Assembly (NCBI GenBank): GCA_002007465.1
Contig: LNAC01000032.1
Span: 8,734,519-8,798,518 of the forward strand
DNA from: Ailurus styani
Taxonomy: Eukaryota > Chordata > Mammalia > Carnivora > Ailuridae
Direction: 5' to 3'
Length of the DNA: 64,000 bases
A program made the position numbers and the translations under genes. The notes beneath the pieces are model-generated. The model made no database searches. It had not been told where the DNA came from and saw nothing but the letters and a program-made list of their open reading frames with translations. This document shows, in pieces, positions 26,661 to 38,124 of this stretch. Within the stretch, counting starts at the first letter, position 1; every line of letters begins with the position of its first letter.

Positions 26661-26861
26661 TGGGGACACCTGTGTGGTTCAGCCAGTTAAGCATCTACCT
26701 CTTGATTTGGGCTCAGGTCATGATCTCAGGGTCATGCGATTGAGCCGACGTTGAGCTCTGCACTGAGCATAGAGATTGGGATTGGGATTCTCTCTCTCCT
26801 CTCCCTCTGTCTTCCCCCTAGCTTGTGTGTGCCCCCCCCCTCAAAAAATAGAAGAGAAACA
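26661..26861 (+). mobile_element. CAN-SINE
   Basis: Head ggggacacctgtgtggttcag, body gggctcaggtcatgatctc, CT-rich body and a short A-rich tail. Target aagatggc(g/a)t repeated on both sides. Confidence 0.9.
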
Positions 26862-27499
26862 AAAGATGGCATCCCTGTGATTGGGTAATGCAAAAATCTC
26901 AAACCTAGCTTTTAGGATTAACGCGTCCTGTGTTGGTTTCTTCTTTTAAAATATAACCACATATTGGGCATAGAAAACTTTGAGAAAGTCTTAAGTGCTT
27001 CAGCACTCTCCACAGTATAATTCCCAGAATCTACATGTTACAGCCACTTTCCATTTCTGTAATAACCTATGTCTTCTAATAAAGAGTGAGGACAGAGGAG
27101 CAGAAGAGAAAAACTCCACCACCTGCTTGGAGGCATTTGTCCTCAGCGATGCTCCAAAGATCTTATCTTCCTTGTGATTCCTTAGTTTTTTCTGATATAC
27201 CAATCCAGCCAGCTTACCCTTGAAGACTTTTTTCTGGATGGGTTTTAAAGCATTAAACCGTGCAGAGCCAAATTATTTCTCCCCCAATACAGCATGCATA
27301 CCTTTAAGAACAAGGATTTTATATATATCACACAATAAAAATAGAACCTGTGCCCTAATCACAAAAGGATATCTTAAAAGTGTTTTAAGAAGGGAATGTC
27401 GACTAGTATGGCTATCAGACTGGTAAGTTGTATTCACTACATAAAGCAAATCTTTGTCTTTTCTTGGTCCCCATGTTTTTTATGAGTCCCTGCTTACCG

Positions 27500-27600
27500 A
27501 CAACAACATTTACTACATGCCTGCCATATGCCAGGAATGCCTTGATACTACTCAGATTAAAAAGATGACTAAGAGTTTGATACTGCCCTCAAGAGTCTAG
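27500..27600 (-). repeat. L2 3'-end fragment, antisense
   Basis: aacatttactacatgcctgcc, atatgccaggaatgcc and ctgccctcaagag follow the reverse L2 3' end. Short and diverged. Confidence 0.6.
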
Positions 27601-27910
27601 GAAAGGGTCTTCCACAGAGTGGGAACTCGGTGAATGTTTCATAAATGAATAAATTAATTAATTATAAGAATTTTCAAGTTCTTTTATAATTTATGTGATT
27701 TTGGAAGTTCCAGTGTCATAATCAAATCAGTAAAATGAAATGTAATTCTGAGGGGAAAAGGTACTATTGACAAGGTTATTTTTCTCTCTAGGAAGAGTCA
27801 CATAATTTTAAATCATGTGTGTTTGCAGTATATATTTTTTGCATGTTTAAAGATACCCAAGTAACAATCTGCAGTGAAAATTTGCTTTTGGGGCCTATCA
27901 TAGAAAAAAG

Positions 27911-27940
27911 GTGTGTGTGTGAGTGTGTATGTGTGTGTGT
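27911..27940. repeat. (GT)n microsatellite
   Basis: gtgtgt run with ga and ta interruptions. Confidence 0.9.
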
Positions 27941-28150
27941 TCACTGGGTCACCCAAGCATTCAGTACTTATGTTCCTTACTTTGGACAAAAAGAGGTAGG
28001 AAATGAAAAGAATTAAAGATCGGCCAAAGCTGACAGTACCACTGTAGAGGAATTCCAGTTCACCTCCAGATTTGATTGACATGTATTTGTTCCTTGACAG
28101 GTGAGATGAAATTGTGATTAATAATAATGTCATCTATCTTATCAAACTAG

Positions 28151-28228
28151 GAACAACCAGTAAGAATCTCTCAAGTACACCTTTGCAGCCAACACATTCT
28201 TCATTAACGACAACAGTTAAAGAAGAAG
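28151..28228 (+). CDS. EMCN: EMCN exon 3 (presumed): mucin segment
   Basis: The exon is 78 nt, phase 1/1 (2 nt + 25 codons + 1 nt). The peptide is (G)TTSKNLSSTPLQPTHSS followed by LTTTVKEE(G). 12 of 25 residues are Ser/Thr and there is one N-L-S sequon. The acidic end VKEEG aligns with the SKDEG stretch of human endomucin at the same place. The donor AAG|GTGAGT is close to ideal. The acceptor (tatcttatcaaactag) has a broken pyrimidine tract and looks weak, and because the exon is symmetric it could be skipped without a frameshift. An old antisense L1 starts only about 28 bp after the donor. Confidence 0.82.
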
Positions 28229-28255
28229 GTGAGTAATGATCTTTAGCAATCATTT

Positions 28256-31200
28256 TTCTTTCATATATGTAATTCGTATACCATCATAGTCACTCTTCTG
28301 GAGTGGACAATACAGTGGTTTTCAGTATATCAACAAGATTGTGCAACCATCACCACTATCTAATTCTGGAACCTTTTCATCACTCCAAAAAGAAACCCTT
28401 TATCTGTTACTAATCACTTCCCATTTCCTCCTTCCCCCACTGCCAGGAACCACTAACCTATTCTCCGTTCCTTTGCCTATTTTAGAGATGTCATATAAGA
28501 AAATCACGTAAGTAGAATCATATTGTATATGATCTTTCGTGTCTGACTTTCACATAGCAGAATGTTCTCAGGTTCATCCATGCTCTAACATTTATCTGAA
28601 GTTCATTTGTTTTTATGAGCGAATAGTATTTCATGGTATGGATATACCACATTTTGTTTATTTATTAGTTGATGGACATTTCAGTTCTTTCTACTTGTCA
28701 GCTGTTATAAATAATGCTGCTATGAACATGCTTATACAAGTGTTTATGTGGCCATGTCTTTTCATTTCTCTTGAGGTGTGTATCTTAAAGTGGAATTGCT
28801 GAGGCACATGGTAACCCTATATTTAACTTTTTGAGGAACTGATTTCCCAAGCAGCTGTACTATTTTACATTCCCACCAGAAATGTAGGAGGGCACTAATT
28901 GTCCATTTTCCAATCCCTGCTTGTTGTTGTCTATCTTTTTCATCATAGCCATTCTAGTGGGCGTGAAGTGGTATCATTGTGGCTTTGATTTACATTTCCC
29001 TAATGACTAATGCTGCCAAGCATCTTTTCATGTACTTGCTGACAATTGTATATCTTCTTTGGAAAACTGTCTATTTAATTCTTTCCATCTTTTTAAAATT
29101 GTGTTGTCTTTTATTGTTGAATTGTAAGTATTTTTTAAAATACATTTTGGAGACTAGAGCCTTATTGGATAGATAATTTGCAAATATTTTCTTCCACTCT
29201 GTAGGTTGTCTTTCCATTTTCTTGATGGTAACTTTTGAAGCACTATAATCTCTAATTCTGATGAAGATAAATTTATCTACATTTTTTTCTTTCATGTACC
29301 ATCTACCCATTTTAGGTTTTCAGCTGGGACACTAACAAGAAGACAGATTAACAAAAAACAGCTTATTTTTTTTAAAGATTTTATTTATTTAACATAGAGA
29401 GAGAGAGATCACAAATAGGCAGTGAGGCAGGCAGAGAGAGAGGAGGAAGCAGGCTCCCTGCTGAGCAGAGAGCCAGATGCCAGGACCCCGAGATCATGAC
29501 CTGAGCTGAAGGCAGAGGCTTTAACCCACTGAGCCACCCAGGCACTCCAACAAAAATACAGCTTATTAACATGAGCAGTGCACAGCACATGAGAAACCTA
29601 AAACAAAGAGTAACTCCAAGCAATGGTTTAGAATTTTGGCTTATTTAGCATCTAGAACAAAGAACAGTAAGTTTGTAGAAAAATGGCTGGACAAAAGAAA
29701 GTAGTTCAGGCTTCCAAGTGTGGCGAACAAATGGAAGGTAAATATTTGGAAGGAAACTCATGGATTAAGATTTGTTTGCAGATTCCTCTAGTGTCTTCTC
29801 TGGGCTGATAAGAGTCTGTATCCAGTAAAAGGAGAATTTATATCCTGCCCTTAAGCAGAAAAGTTTTTCTTGCATTAGCCAATGCCTCTTAATTGGCTGA
29901 AGTTCAAAATAACTTTTATGTCAAAGAGACATATTTCAGGGAGACATATTCTGGTTTCCTTCAGTCAGTGGGGTCAAATCTAAGAAACCATTGCTCAACT
30001 GAATGTCACAAAGATTTATGACAGTGGTCTCTTCTAAGAATTTTATAGTTTTAGATTTTCTATTTAAGTCTTTAATTTTTGTATATGGTGAGAGTTAGAT
30101 GTCCAGCTTCATTCTTTTGTGTATAATTGTTCAGTTGTCCCAACACCTTTTGCTGAAAAAACTATTCTTTCCCTATTTGAATTGTCTTGGCCTCCTTAAT
30201 GAAAATCAGTTAGCCATAAATGAATGAGGTTCTTTTCTTTCTGGACTCAAATATATTCCATTTATCTCTCTCTATTTTTATGCCAGAATCATACACTCTG
30301 CATTACCATTCGTATTAAGTTTTGAAATCAGGAAATGAGTGGTCCAAATTTTTTCTTCTTTTTCAAGATTTTTTCAGTACTCTGGTTCACTTGAGTTTTC
30401 ATGGGAAATTTAGGATTAACTCACCAATTTCTGCAAAAGATCAACTGGGATTGTAAGAAGGATGGCATCGCATCTGCAGATCAAGTTGGGAGTATTGCCA
30501 TCTTAACCATCTTAAGTATTCCATTCCATGAATATAGGACACCTTTCTGCTCATTTTAGGTCTTCTTTAACTTTTTTTTTTTATAATGTTTGTAGTTTTC
30601 AGTGTAGAAGACTTGCATTTTTTGGTCCAATTTATTGCTAATATTTTATTCATTTCAATGCTATTGTAAATGGAATCAATTTCTTTAATTTCACTTTTGG
30701 ATTGTTCATTGCTACTGTATAGAAATACTATTTATGTTCATATATTGATATTGTAACTTGCTACCTTGTTGAATCCATTTATTTGTTCTAATTTGTATCT
30801 GTGTGTTGTGTGCATCTCTGCATGTGTGTGTGTATTCCTTTGGATTTTCTGTATACAAGATTTATTTGCAAATATATATAGTTTAACTTCTCTCTTTTCA
30901 ATCTAGATACTTTTTATTTTTGATTTTTTTAGATGCTTTTTATTTTCTTTTCTTACCATTTTGCTCTTGCTAGAACCTCTGGTACACCATTGAATAGAAG
31001 TGCTGAGAGGAGACATCCTTGTTTTGCTTCTAATTATAAAGGAATGCTTTCATTCTCTCACCATTAAGTATGATATTATTGTGCATTTTTCAAATATGCC
31101 CTTTATCAGGTTGAGGAAGTCCTCTTCTGTTACTAGTTTGTTGAATGTTTTTATCATCCAAAGGTGTTAGATTTTGCCATATGCCTTTTCTCACCATACT

Positions 31201-32280
31201 GAGATTGTTGTGTGATTTTTATCACTTATTATATTAATATGGAATATGACATTGATTTCTATATGTTGAACCAATCTTGCATTTCTGAGATAAATCCCAC
31301 TTTATCGTGGCATATAATGCTCTTTATGTGTTTCTGGATTTGATCAGTATTGTTTTGTTCAGAATGTTTGTGTCTATATTCATAAAAGAAGTAAGTTTGT
31401 GATGTTTTGGCCTAATTTTGGTATCAGATTAAGACTACCCTCCTAGGACAAATTAGGAAGTTCCTTCCTTTACTGGTTTTTGGAAGAGTTTATGAAGAAT
31501 CGATGGTAATTATTCTTTAAACATGTGGTAGATTTTACCAGTGAAGCCATCTGGTCCTGGATTTTTCTTTGTGATTTTTTTCTTTTTCTGACTACTAAGT
31601 CAATCTCTTTGGTTATTATAGTTCTATTCAGATTTTCTATTTCTTCTTGTCTCAATTTTGGCTATGGTTGATGATTTCCTGGGAATTTCCTCTTTTCATT
31701 TAGGTTATATAATTTGTTGGCATACAATTATTCATTGCATTGCCTTATAACCCTTTTTACTTCTGTAAGGATGATAGTAATGTGTTCACTTTCATTCATG
31801 ATTTAGTAATTTGAGTCCTCTCTCTTTCTTCTTTGTCAGTCTAAGGGTTTGTCAATTTTGTCAATCTTCTCAAAGAACCAAATTTTTATTTTATTAATTT
31901 CTCTATTGATTTCTTATTACCTATTTTATTTCTCTTCTCTCTAGTCTTTATTATTTCCTTTTCCTTCTGTTGGCTTTGGGGTTAGTTCTCTCTTACTAAA
32001 TTTTTAAGTTGGCACACTGGAATATTAATGTGAGATCTTTCTTCTCTTATAAACTAGATGTTTACACCCACAAGTTTCCCTCAGTGCTGCTTTTGCTATA
32101 CCCCATAAATTTTGGTAGATTGCATTTCACGTTTGTTCATCTCAAAGTATTTCCTAATATCCCTCATTATTTATTCTTTGGCCCATTGGTTATTTAGTTT
32201 ATTTTTAAATTTCTACATATTTATAAATTTCTTCCCATTACATTTAAAAATTTTTTTCCTCTTCAGTGTATTTACTACCT
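28256..32280 (-). mobile_element. Old L1 LINE, antisense, about 4 kb
   Basis: The left end is the complement of an old L1 3' UTR (gtggttttcagtatatcaac, agattgtgcaaccatcaccac). It continues through the complement of ORF2: the EN/RT region is recognisable near 30960-31090, 31520-31570 (complement of the PGPDG motif region, gccatctggtcctgg) and 31840-31960. Riddled with stops, 5'-truncated, and interrupted at 29368 by a CAN-SINE. It begins about 28 bp after the exon 3 donor. Confidence 0.88.
29368..29548 (-). mobile_element. CAN-SINE inside the antisense L1
   Basis: Left tttaaagattttatttattt; right cactgagccacccaggcact. Target duplication aacaaaaa(a/t)acagcttatt on both sides, which dates it after the L1. 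Confidence 0.94.
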
Positions 32281-32779
32281 TTCAGAAGTTACCTGCCTTA
32301 AGCATCCAATTTTAAAATTTAATTTAATGTAATCTTAAAAATAAATGATAGAGACTCTTCAACAGTATGTTATAGATATCCTTGCAGATAGGCAGAGCAT
32401 AATAAGTATAACATGCAAGTGCTTTGCATTTTTTTTCAAAGTACTATTTTTATAATAGTGCATTTGGCTCTTATTTTAAGAAATGTATTATCATTTTTAA
32501 AGTTTTTTTACATCGTTATTAAATATTATTATTTGAAGATGGAAAAACTGGGTTTCAGAGAGTTTAAGCGACTTAATAAAGAAGCACAAAATTCATAGTA
32601 CTTCATAGTAACAATTTGAAGTTTCAAACCTGATATTATTTCTGCCTACTCTGACATTCTTCATCTTACTTTTAGTAGGGATGTGTGGACAGGCAAGGTT
32701 AACATTATATGACCCCCTGCATAAAGTAAGACAATTGTTACCTAAAGTCTTTTAATTGGAAAGTACATTTCCATATAAA

Positions 32780-32828
32780 ATTATATATATATATTATATA
32801 TATAATATATTTATATATACTGTATATA
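32780..32828. repeat. (AT)n tract
   Basis: Alternating tatata with ttatat interruptions; palindromic low-complexity DNA. Confidence 0.9.
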
Positions 32829-33427
32829 AGTACTACTTGTTTGAAGCAATGTGGTGGTGGTGCATGTGTGCGGGCAGGGTGGATATGTACCCACTGCTCT
32901 CTCTTACTGCTAACAGTAGTCTGTGGGACTTCCACACTGAGCCTGTAAGGCTTCGTTAGAGCAGTTTAGAATTGCCTAAATAAGGTACTATTATGTTATT
33001 TAAATGCCATTCACAATAAAATTTTAAAAAGTAATGTGCATTCTACAACCAGAAAACAAACAAACAACTTTTTTTGCCCACCACCAGACATGGGAGTAAC
33101 CCCATGGTTATTGTTTTGAACTATAGTTTTCAAAAGGGGTAACTCAAATGCTCCCAAAGTTTTTAAGATCCCCATAAACACTGTTGCCACTTATTTACTG
33201 ATGTGTAAGAACATGTAGACAAATAGGATCGGTAGATTTAAGAAAATGAAGGAGACAACCCTTTGGCCTGGCTCCAAGAAACACACTTAAAATAGATTTT
33301 TTAAGAAGTGGAAAGTCAATATTTACTTATTAATGAAATCTCTAAGAAGAACAAGGGCTTAAAAAGAATCCCAAATCACCACATCCCTCTGAGGTCACCA
33401 AACCACTACAAATCACTTGATTTCTGG

Positions 33428-33628
33428 ACGCCTGGGTGGCTCAGTGGGTTAAAGCCGCTGCCTTCGGCTCAGGTCATGATCCCAGGATCCTGGGATCGAG
33501 GCCCACATCGGGCTCTCTGCTCAGCAGGGAGCCTGCTTCCTCCTCTCTCCTCTCTCTCTACCTGCCTCTCTGCCTACTTGTAATCTCTCTCTCTCTGTGT
33601 CAAATGAATAAATAAAATCTTTAAAAAA
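33428..33628 (+). mobile_element. CAN-SINE, young type
   Basis: Head acgcctgggtggctcagtg, body ggttaaagccgctgcc, tail aataaataaaatcttt. Perfect 18-bp target duplication aaatcacttgatttctgg on both sides shows a recent insertion. Confidence 0.96.
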
Positions 33629-35488
33629 AATCACTTGATTTCTGGGGTATATAAGCAAAGAGCCACTGTAAATATAGGTAAAACTTTGTAGCTGGCCTGG
33701 AATCAGTCCCAAATTCCCATATGAAGTTGACTTGATAAACTGAGTCAGAAAATGGATAGATCTGAACACACCTAGACATCCTATTAGCCAAGGCCAAAGT
33801 GTCAGGGAGCTCTCGGTAGTCTGCTCTGGCTCAGTTTCCCTGGGGTTATATCCAGGTCTCATTGGTCTAGCAAGAAGGAGAATATTAGTAAACGCATAAT
33901 TTCAAGGGGCCCTTCATCTCTACCTTAACCCACCAGGTAAATAATATGGAAAAGGAAAAGGAAATACAAAATTCACATAGAAATAAAACTCCCTCCTCTC
34001 CATGTCTCCCACTGAGAGCTCTAGTCCTATTGTACCTAGATTGTCCTTCACCATCACCATTTTGTTTTCTTCAGAATCTTTGGATCTCCACTGTAGCCTG
34101 GTTCCATTATCTGAGTTTAGTACTAGAGGAGCCACAGGCCTGAGTTTTCCTTGAGCTGTTCAGGTGTTTGGCTTACATCCCTTCACTTTTTTTGCCCTTG
34201 GGCTTAGCATTTCAATTTATTAACATTCCAATGTATTACTCTTCACTCCAAAAAAAGACCAGAAATTCTCAACAAAATTTTAAGATGGATTTTCTTCTAG
34301 TCCTTGCCACTACTTTGATGCATCTCTATAAGACCATTGGCATAAATACTTAAGCTTCTCACAATCTTTCCATATATGGCTCTTTAATATTACCCCCAGA
34401 AGTCACTTAAATGAATCAGGACATTACTTTAATTAAGTTGTACCCATGTTGCCATGGATACAAAATTTCTATGGAGCACTAGTCCATAAAATGATCCCTG
34501 GAAATGGAGGTCCTTGGGCAATTGCTTTAGAAAAGACTACCCTCTTGGGGTTTCACAATGCACAATAATATTTCCTTTAATCTTAGTAATCCTATCACAA
34601 AGCCATCCATTTGACTTTTTTAAAATCTATGCAGCTCCAGTTAATTTGACTATAAAATGTCTTTTCTTAAACATAAAATCAAATCAACATACCACAGTAT
34701 TAGTATTCTTAGCATATGTTTTAGTAAATGCTAACTTTGTCAAGAAGTCACTTACCCCATATTGTATTTCTGAAGACAAAGTGACCACCAAGCATCTTTT
34801 GCTATGTGAGTTAGATGAAGCAATACTGTAATTCAAATTATGTAATTCCAAAGGAATAAAGCTGCTTAATCCCATGCCTTGCACAATTTACCTCTATAAA
34901 CCCACTCTTTGAAATCAATCATCAGTTATAAACACACCCTACATTCCTAATATAAATATCCACATTTATTGCTTTCTCCCAAAAATTTAATTTCATGAAA
35001 TATACAAAATAAATCTCACATCAGTAATTCCAAAGCAATTATAAAACAGCCCTTATCCCTCACGTTCATTCTGCTCAGTTTTAGCCAATGGTTTTCACTT
35101 AAGGATATGGACGCAGTGTAGATGTTTTTGCTCTCACACTCTGGTATTGATGAGACTTTCCAAGGTTCTCATGTGTTGGACTCTTCTTATTCCAAGACAA
35201 ATACGGTTTTAAAATTCTTATATTATTTTCTTTCATTCATACTACCTATACTAAAGTTCTGGGACCTAAAAGGACATGAATTTCAAAAACACAAGTCCTT
35301 AAAGTAAAGTCAACACTATTTTGATGTCACAATTTATATTAGTATTTCTCAAACAAAATAATGTTTGTCAAACCTAATATAATATTATATGTATAGGCTT
35401 ACAGTACAATTTGCACTTGTAGACCAAAGCAGATATGTAGTGTTATCTGGGGGGAAATGGCCAGACAGAAAAAACTGAAAGAGAGCAA

Positions 35489-35536
35489 ACCACGTAAGTT
35501 TAGAGAACAGCTACCACATAAGTTTAGAGAACAGCT
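35489..35536. repeat. 24-bp tandem duplication
   Basis: Unit accac(g/a)taagttta... to gagaacagct, present twice head to tail with one mismatch. Confidence 0.95.
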
Positions 35537-35673
35537 TTAAGATTGGTTTCATTTTTCTGAGATGTCAATTACTTCTTGGAAGAAGTCCAGAATCTACTAA
35601 GTGTGAACCCAAAGTGCAACTGGGAAAATTTTTCAAGCAAGATGTTAATACAAGACCAAGATCCTCATATCTT

Positions 35674-35878
35674 TTTTTTTTTTTTAAGATTTTATTTATT
35701 TATTTGACACAGAGAGAGAGATTACAAGTAGGCAGAGAGGCAGGCAGAGAGACAGGGAGAGGAGGAAGCAGGCTCCCCGCTGAGCAGAGAGCCCGATGCG
35801 GGCCTCGATCCCAGGACACTGAGATCATGACCTGAGCCGAAAGCAGAGGCTTTAACCCACTGAGCCACCCAGGCGCCC
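35674..35878 (-). mobile_element. CAN-SINE, young type, antisense
   Basis: Left T-run then aagattttatttatttattt; right actgagccacccaggcgccc. Perfect 16-bp target duplication aagatcctcatatctt at 35658-35673 and 35879-35894. Confidence 0.96.
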
Positions 35879-37361
35879 AAGATCCTCATATCTTAATAAA
35901 TGTATGTCACCCATTTTCTACTCTCTTGAATCTAGGATTTGAAACATTTCAGTATACTGGTAAAATTTCAAAATTCATGGCTGTGGCAGCATTTGTCTCC
36001 ATATTTTTCTATCTATTTATTTTAGGTCCACCATGCATATATATTTAAAAATATTTTGGTTACCTTTAAAGCATTCAAGATTCCTTCCATTGCCTACAGG
36101 ACACTGTGTAATTGACAACCTGTCCTGAGTTGAGTATGGGCTCTCACTCTACCCTCATTTGTGAAGTATATCCCACATCAATAATAGGCAATTCTCGAAA
36201 CAAAGTCCTTGGTATTGTATCCCCAGCTATTCCGTTATTCTGCTCTCTTCTTTGTCTTTTTCTAATCTTCCAGTTTCCCACATCTATCTTAAATATAAAT
36301 TCTCTTTTCCATGTCCAAGACTGTTGCGTCTGCCTCATGCTAAGGAATCCTTTAGGTCAACAGGATAGCTTCTTCATGGTTTTCCATTTTAACTCAGCAG
36401 AAGAATTCTCCACCAAAAATTTCTAAAGAAGAAATCCTGTTCTAATGTTTTCCAAGAATATCTTCTTGGAGTTCTGGTGAGAAGCAAAATTTTTACCCCC
36501 ACATCTCCGTTCATCCTTAAGTGTTGAGTTTCTACCTTTTGGGTGATCTTTTTTCTTGCATGTTATCATGAGCATCAGTGTCTGCTATGATAAGATATTT
36601 CTTTATTTTCTCAAATATTTATCTCTCAATTTATTACTTTAAGATGTATCCAAAGTTTTGCTCATTTCAACTCTTTCTTTCTCATATGCAGTGTTAATGC
36701 TATAGCCTATATTTGAACTTATGTTTATATTTTGCTGGCATACCAATTCCTGAAAGCTTTTCGTGTAAAGACATATTTACCCACTGTCTCTGGGGTCTTA
36801 CTGCAAACTATCAGTTTCTCTGGCATCAATCTCTTAATTGCACTAAGAATTTGCATTATAGTATAGATGCTTGATGTCGTAGAATGGAAGCTGATTGGCA
36901 CTTCTAGAAAACACTAGCAATTCAGTCTTTCTGCCGACTGTGTGACAGAAATCTATTAAACTGACTTCCTCCCATCTCCAGCCAGCATCATATGTAGTTA
37001 ACATTAAGCATACAGTAACCAGCATGCCTGTCTTTTCCTCATTAACCAATGGTCTCTGTGTTAGACTTTGAAAAAACTGAAAGACATTAATCATTTTATT
37101 TTTATAATATTTGTGCAAATATAAATTGTTTCAAGTAATCTTATTCCAGGGTTATTTTCGAAATCTCAGGTTATCTTTGTTGTTAATTTTCCTTCCCCCC
37201 TCCAAAAAATGAACCAAGTATAATTTAAAATTTATTTTAAGGAATTCTTATTATCCCTTTTCTGCTGTCTATTCCCCTCTACCTGAAAATTCCTTCCCAG
37301 ACAGCATGGGAACCATGGTACCATCTTCAACTACTACCACTTCCTTACCACCCCCTTTCTA

Positions 37362-37500
37362 AGGTAGCTGAGTGGTTAACTTTTGCATTGGAAAGGCTTG
37401 GATTCAGATCCTGGTTCTCTCCTATTACAAGTTATGTGACAATGGAGAAATTAACTTTTCGAGTCTTATACATAAAATCATGATCACAATTATTAGTTAA
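37362..37500 (+). repeat. MIR fragment, sense
   Basis: gtagctgagtggttaact, then ttggattcagatcctgg, then gttatgtgacaatgg match the MIR 5' half and core. Ends about 265 bp before exon 4. Confidence 0.75.
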
Positions 37501-37764
37501 TTAATAGGATTACTGTCTCCCCAAATAAGATAAACTAGAGCAGACATATAAAAGAATCAAATATGCCTCGTTTTCTTAATGAAATTAACTGGATCACCAA
37601 AAGGTAAATATCAAAATGTTGGGTTTCTAAAACCTGATCATAAAACTTTCAGTAACTAATATTCAAGTCATAAATGTATGTTAATAGTAATACTAATAAG
37701 ATAAGAAGACTATCTATTTATTGGTTATGCCCCTGATGGCTACTTTTTGTTTTTACGTAATTAG

Positions 37765-37875
37765 GAAACACAACCAGTGGTGTCATGAAGACTGAGTTGA
37801 CTGTCATAAATGGAACAGTGACAAAGATTCCACTTTCAAATGTTTCTTCAACATTACAAAGTTCCCAACACAAGA
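37765..37875 (+). CDS. EMCN: EMCN exon 4 (presumed): N-glycan-rich mucin segment
   Basis: The exon is 111 nt, phase 1/1 (2 nt + 36 codons + 1 nt). The peptide starts (G)NTTSGVMKTELTVINGTV and ends NVSSTLQSSQHK. It aligns with the human endomucin segment containing SNVTVTSVTLPNAVSTLQSS. The conserved piece is STLQSS followed by a Lys. Three sequons are visible: N-T-T, N-G-T and N-V-S. The donor AGA|GTAAGT is strong. The acceptor ends gtaattag after a short T-rich tract. The last base (A) joins the next exon to make the Thr codon that starts TENQSS. Confidence 0.92.
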
Positions 37876-38124
37876 GTAAGTATAAAAATTTATGCTGAAA
37901 TGTTTAACTTGTGTGGCAGATAGCATTAAACTTGGAATGTTTTCCAGCCCATAGCTACTGAAGAACTGTGCCCAAAGTGTCTTCTCTAGTCTCTACCAAA
38001 TGGGACAACCATTTGGCAACTTAGCTTTGTACCATGAAACTTTATCCCTCCATAGCCACAAACGGGTGGGTGCCAGGAAAGATCAATTCAGGGCCAAGCA
38101 GTAGTCTGATACCACCTGACACAA

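Larger units (their letters stand above)
21915..28150 (+). other. EMCN: EMCN intron 2 (6236 bp)
   Basis: Starts gtagga and ends aactag. Holds CAN-SINEs at 24199, 24864 and 26661, CT- and CA-type simple repeats, a 12-bp tandem repeat at 24083, and an L2 3'-end fragment near 27500. 22990-23040 is a low-complexity TTTA-rich stretch. 21915-22980 and 25130-26650 are AT-rich with no element I can name. Confidence 0.85.
28229..37764 (+). other. EMCN: EMCN intron 3 (9536 bp)
   Basis: Donor gtgagt, acceptor gtaattag. The first 4 kb is an antisense L1 with one CAN-SINE. Then an (AT)n tract near 32780, CAN-SINEs at 33428 and 35674, a 24-bp tandem duplication at 35489, and a MIR at 37362. 32290-32770, 33650-35480 and 35900-37360 are AT-rich without a repeat I can name with confidence. 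Confidence 0.85.

Noticed and set aside
33650..35480. Possible degraded retroviral internal region
   Set aside because: Some phrases felt familiar but I could not identify any gag, pol or LTR landmark.
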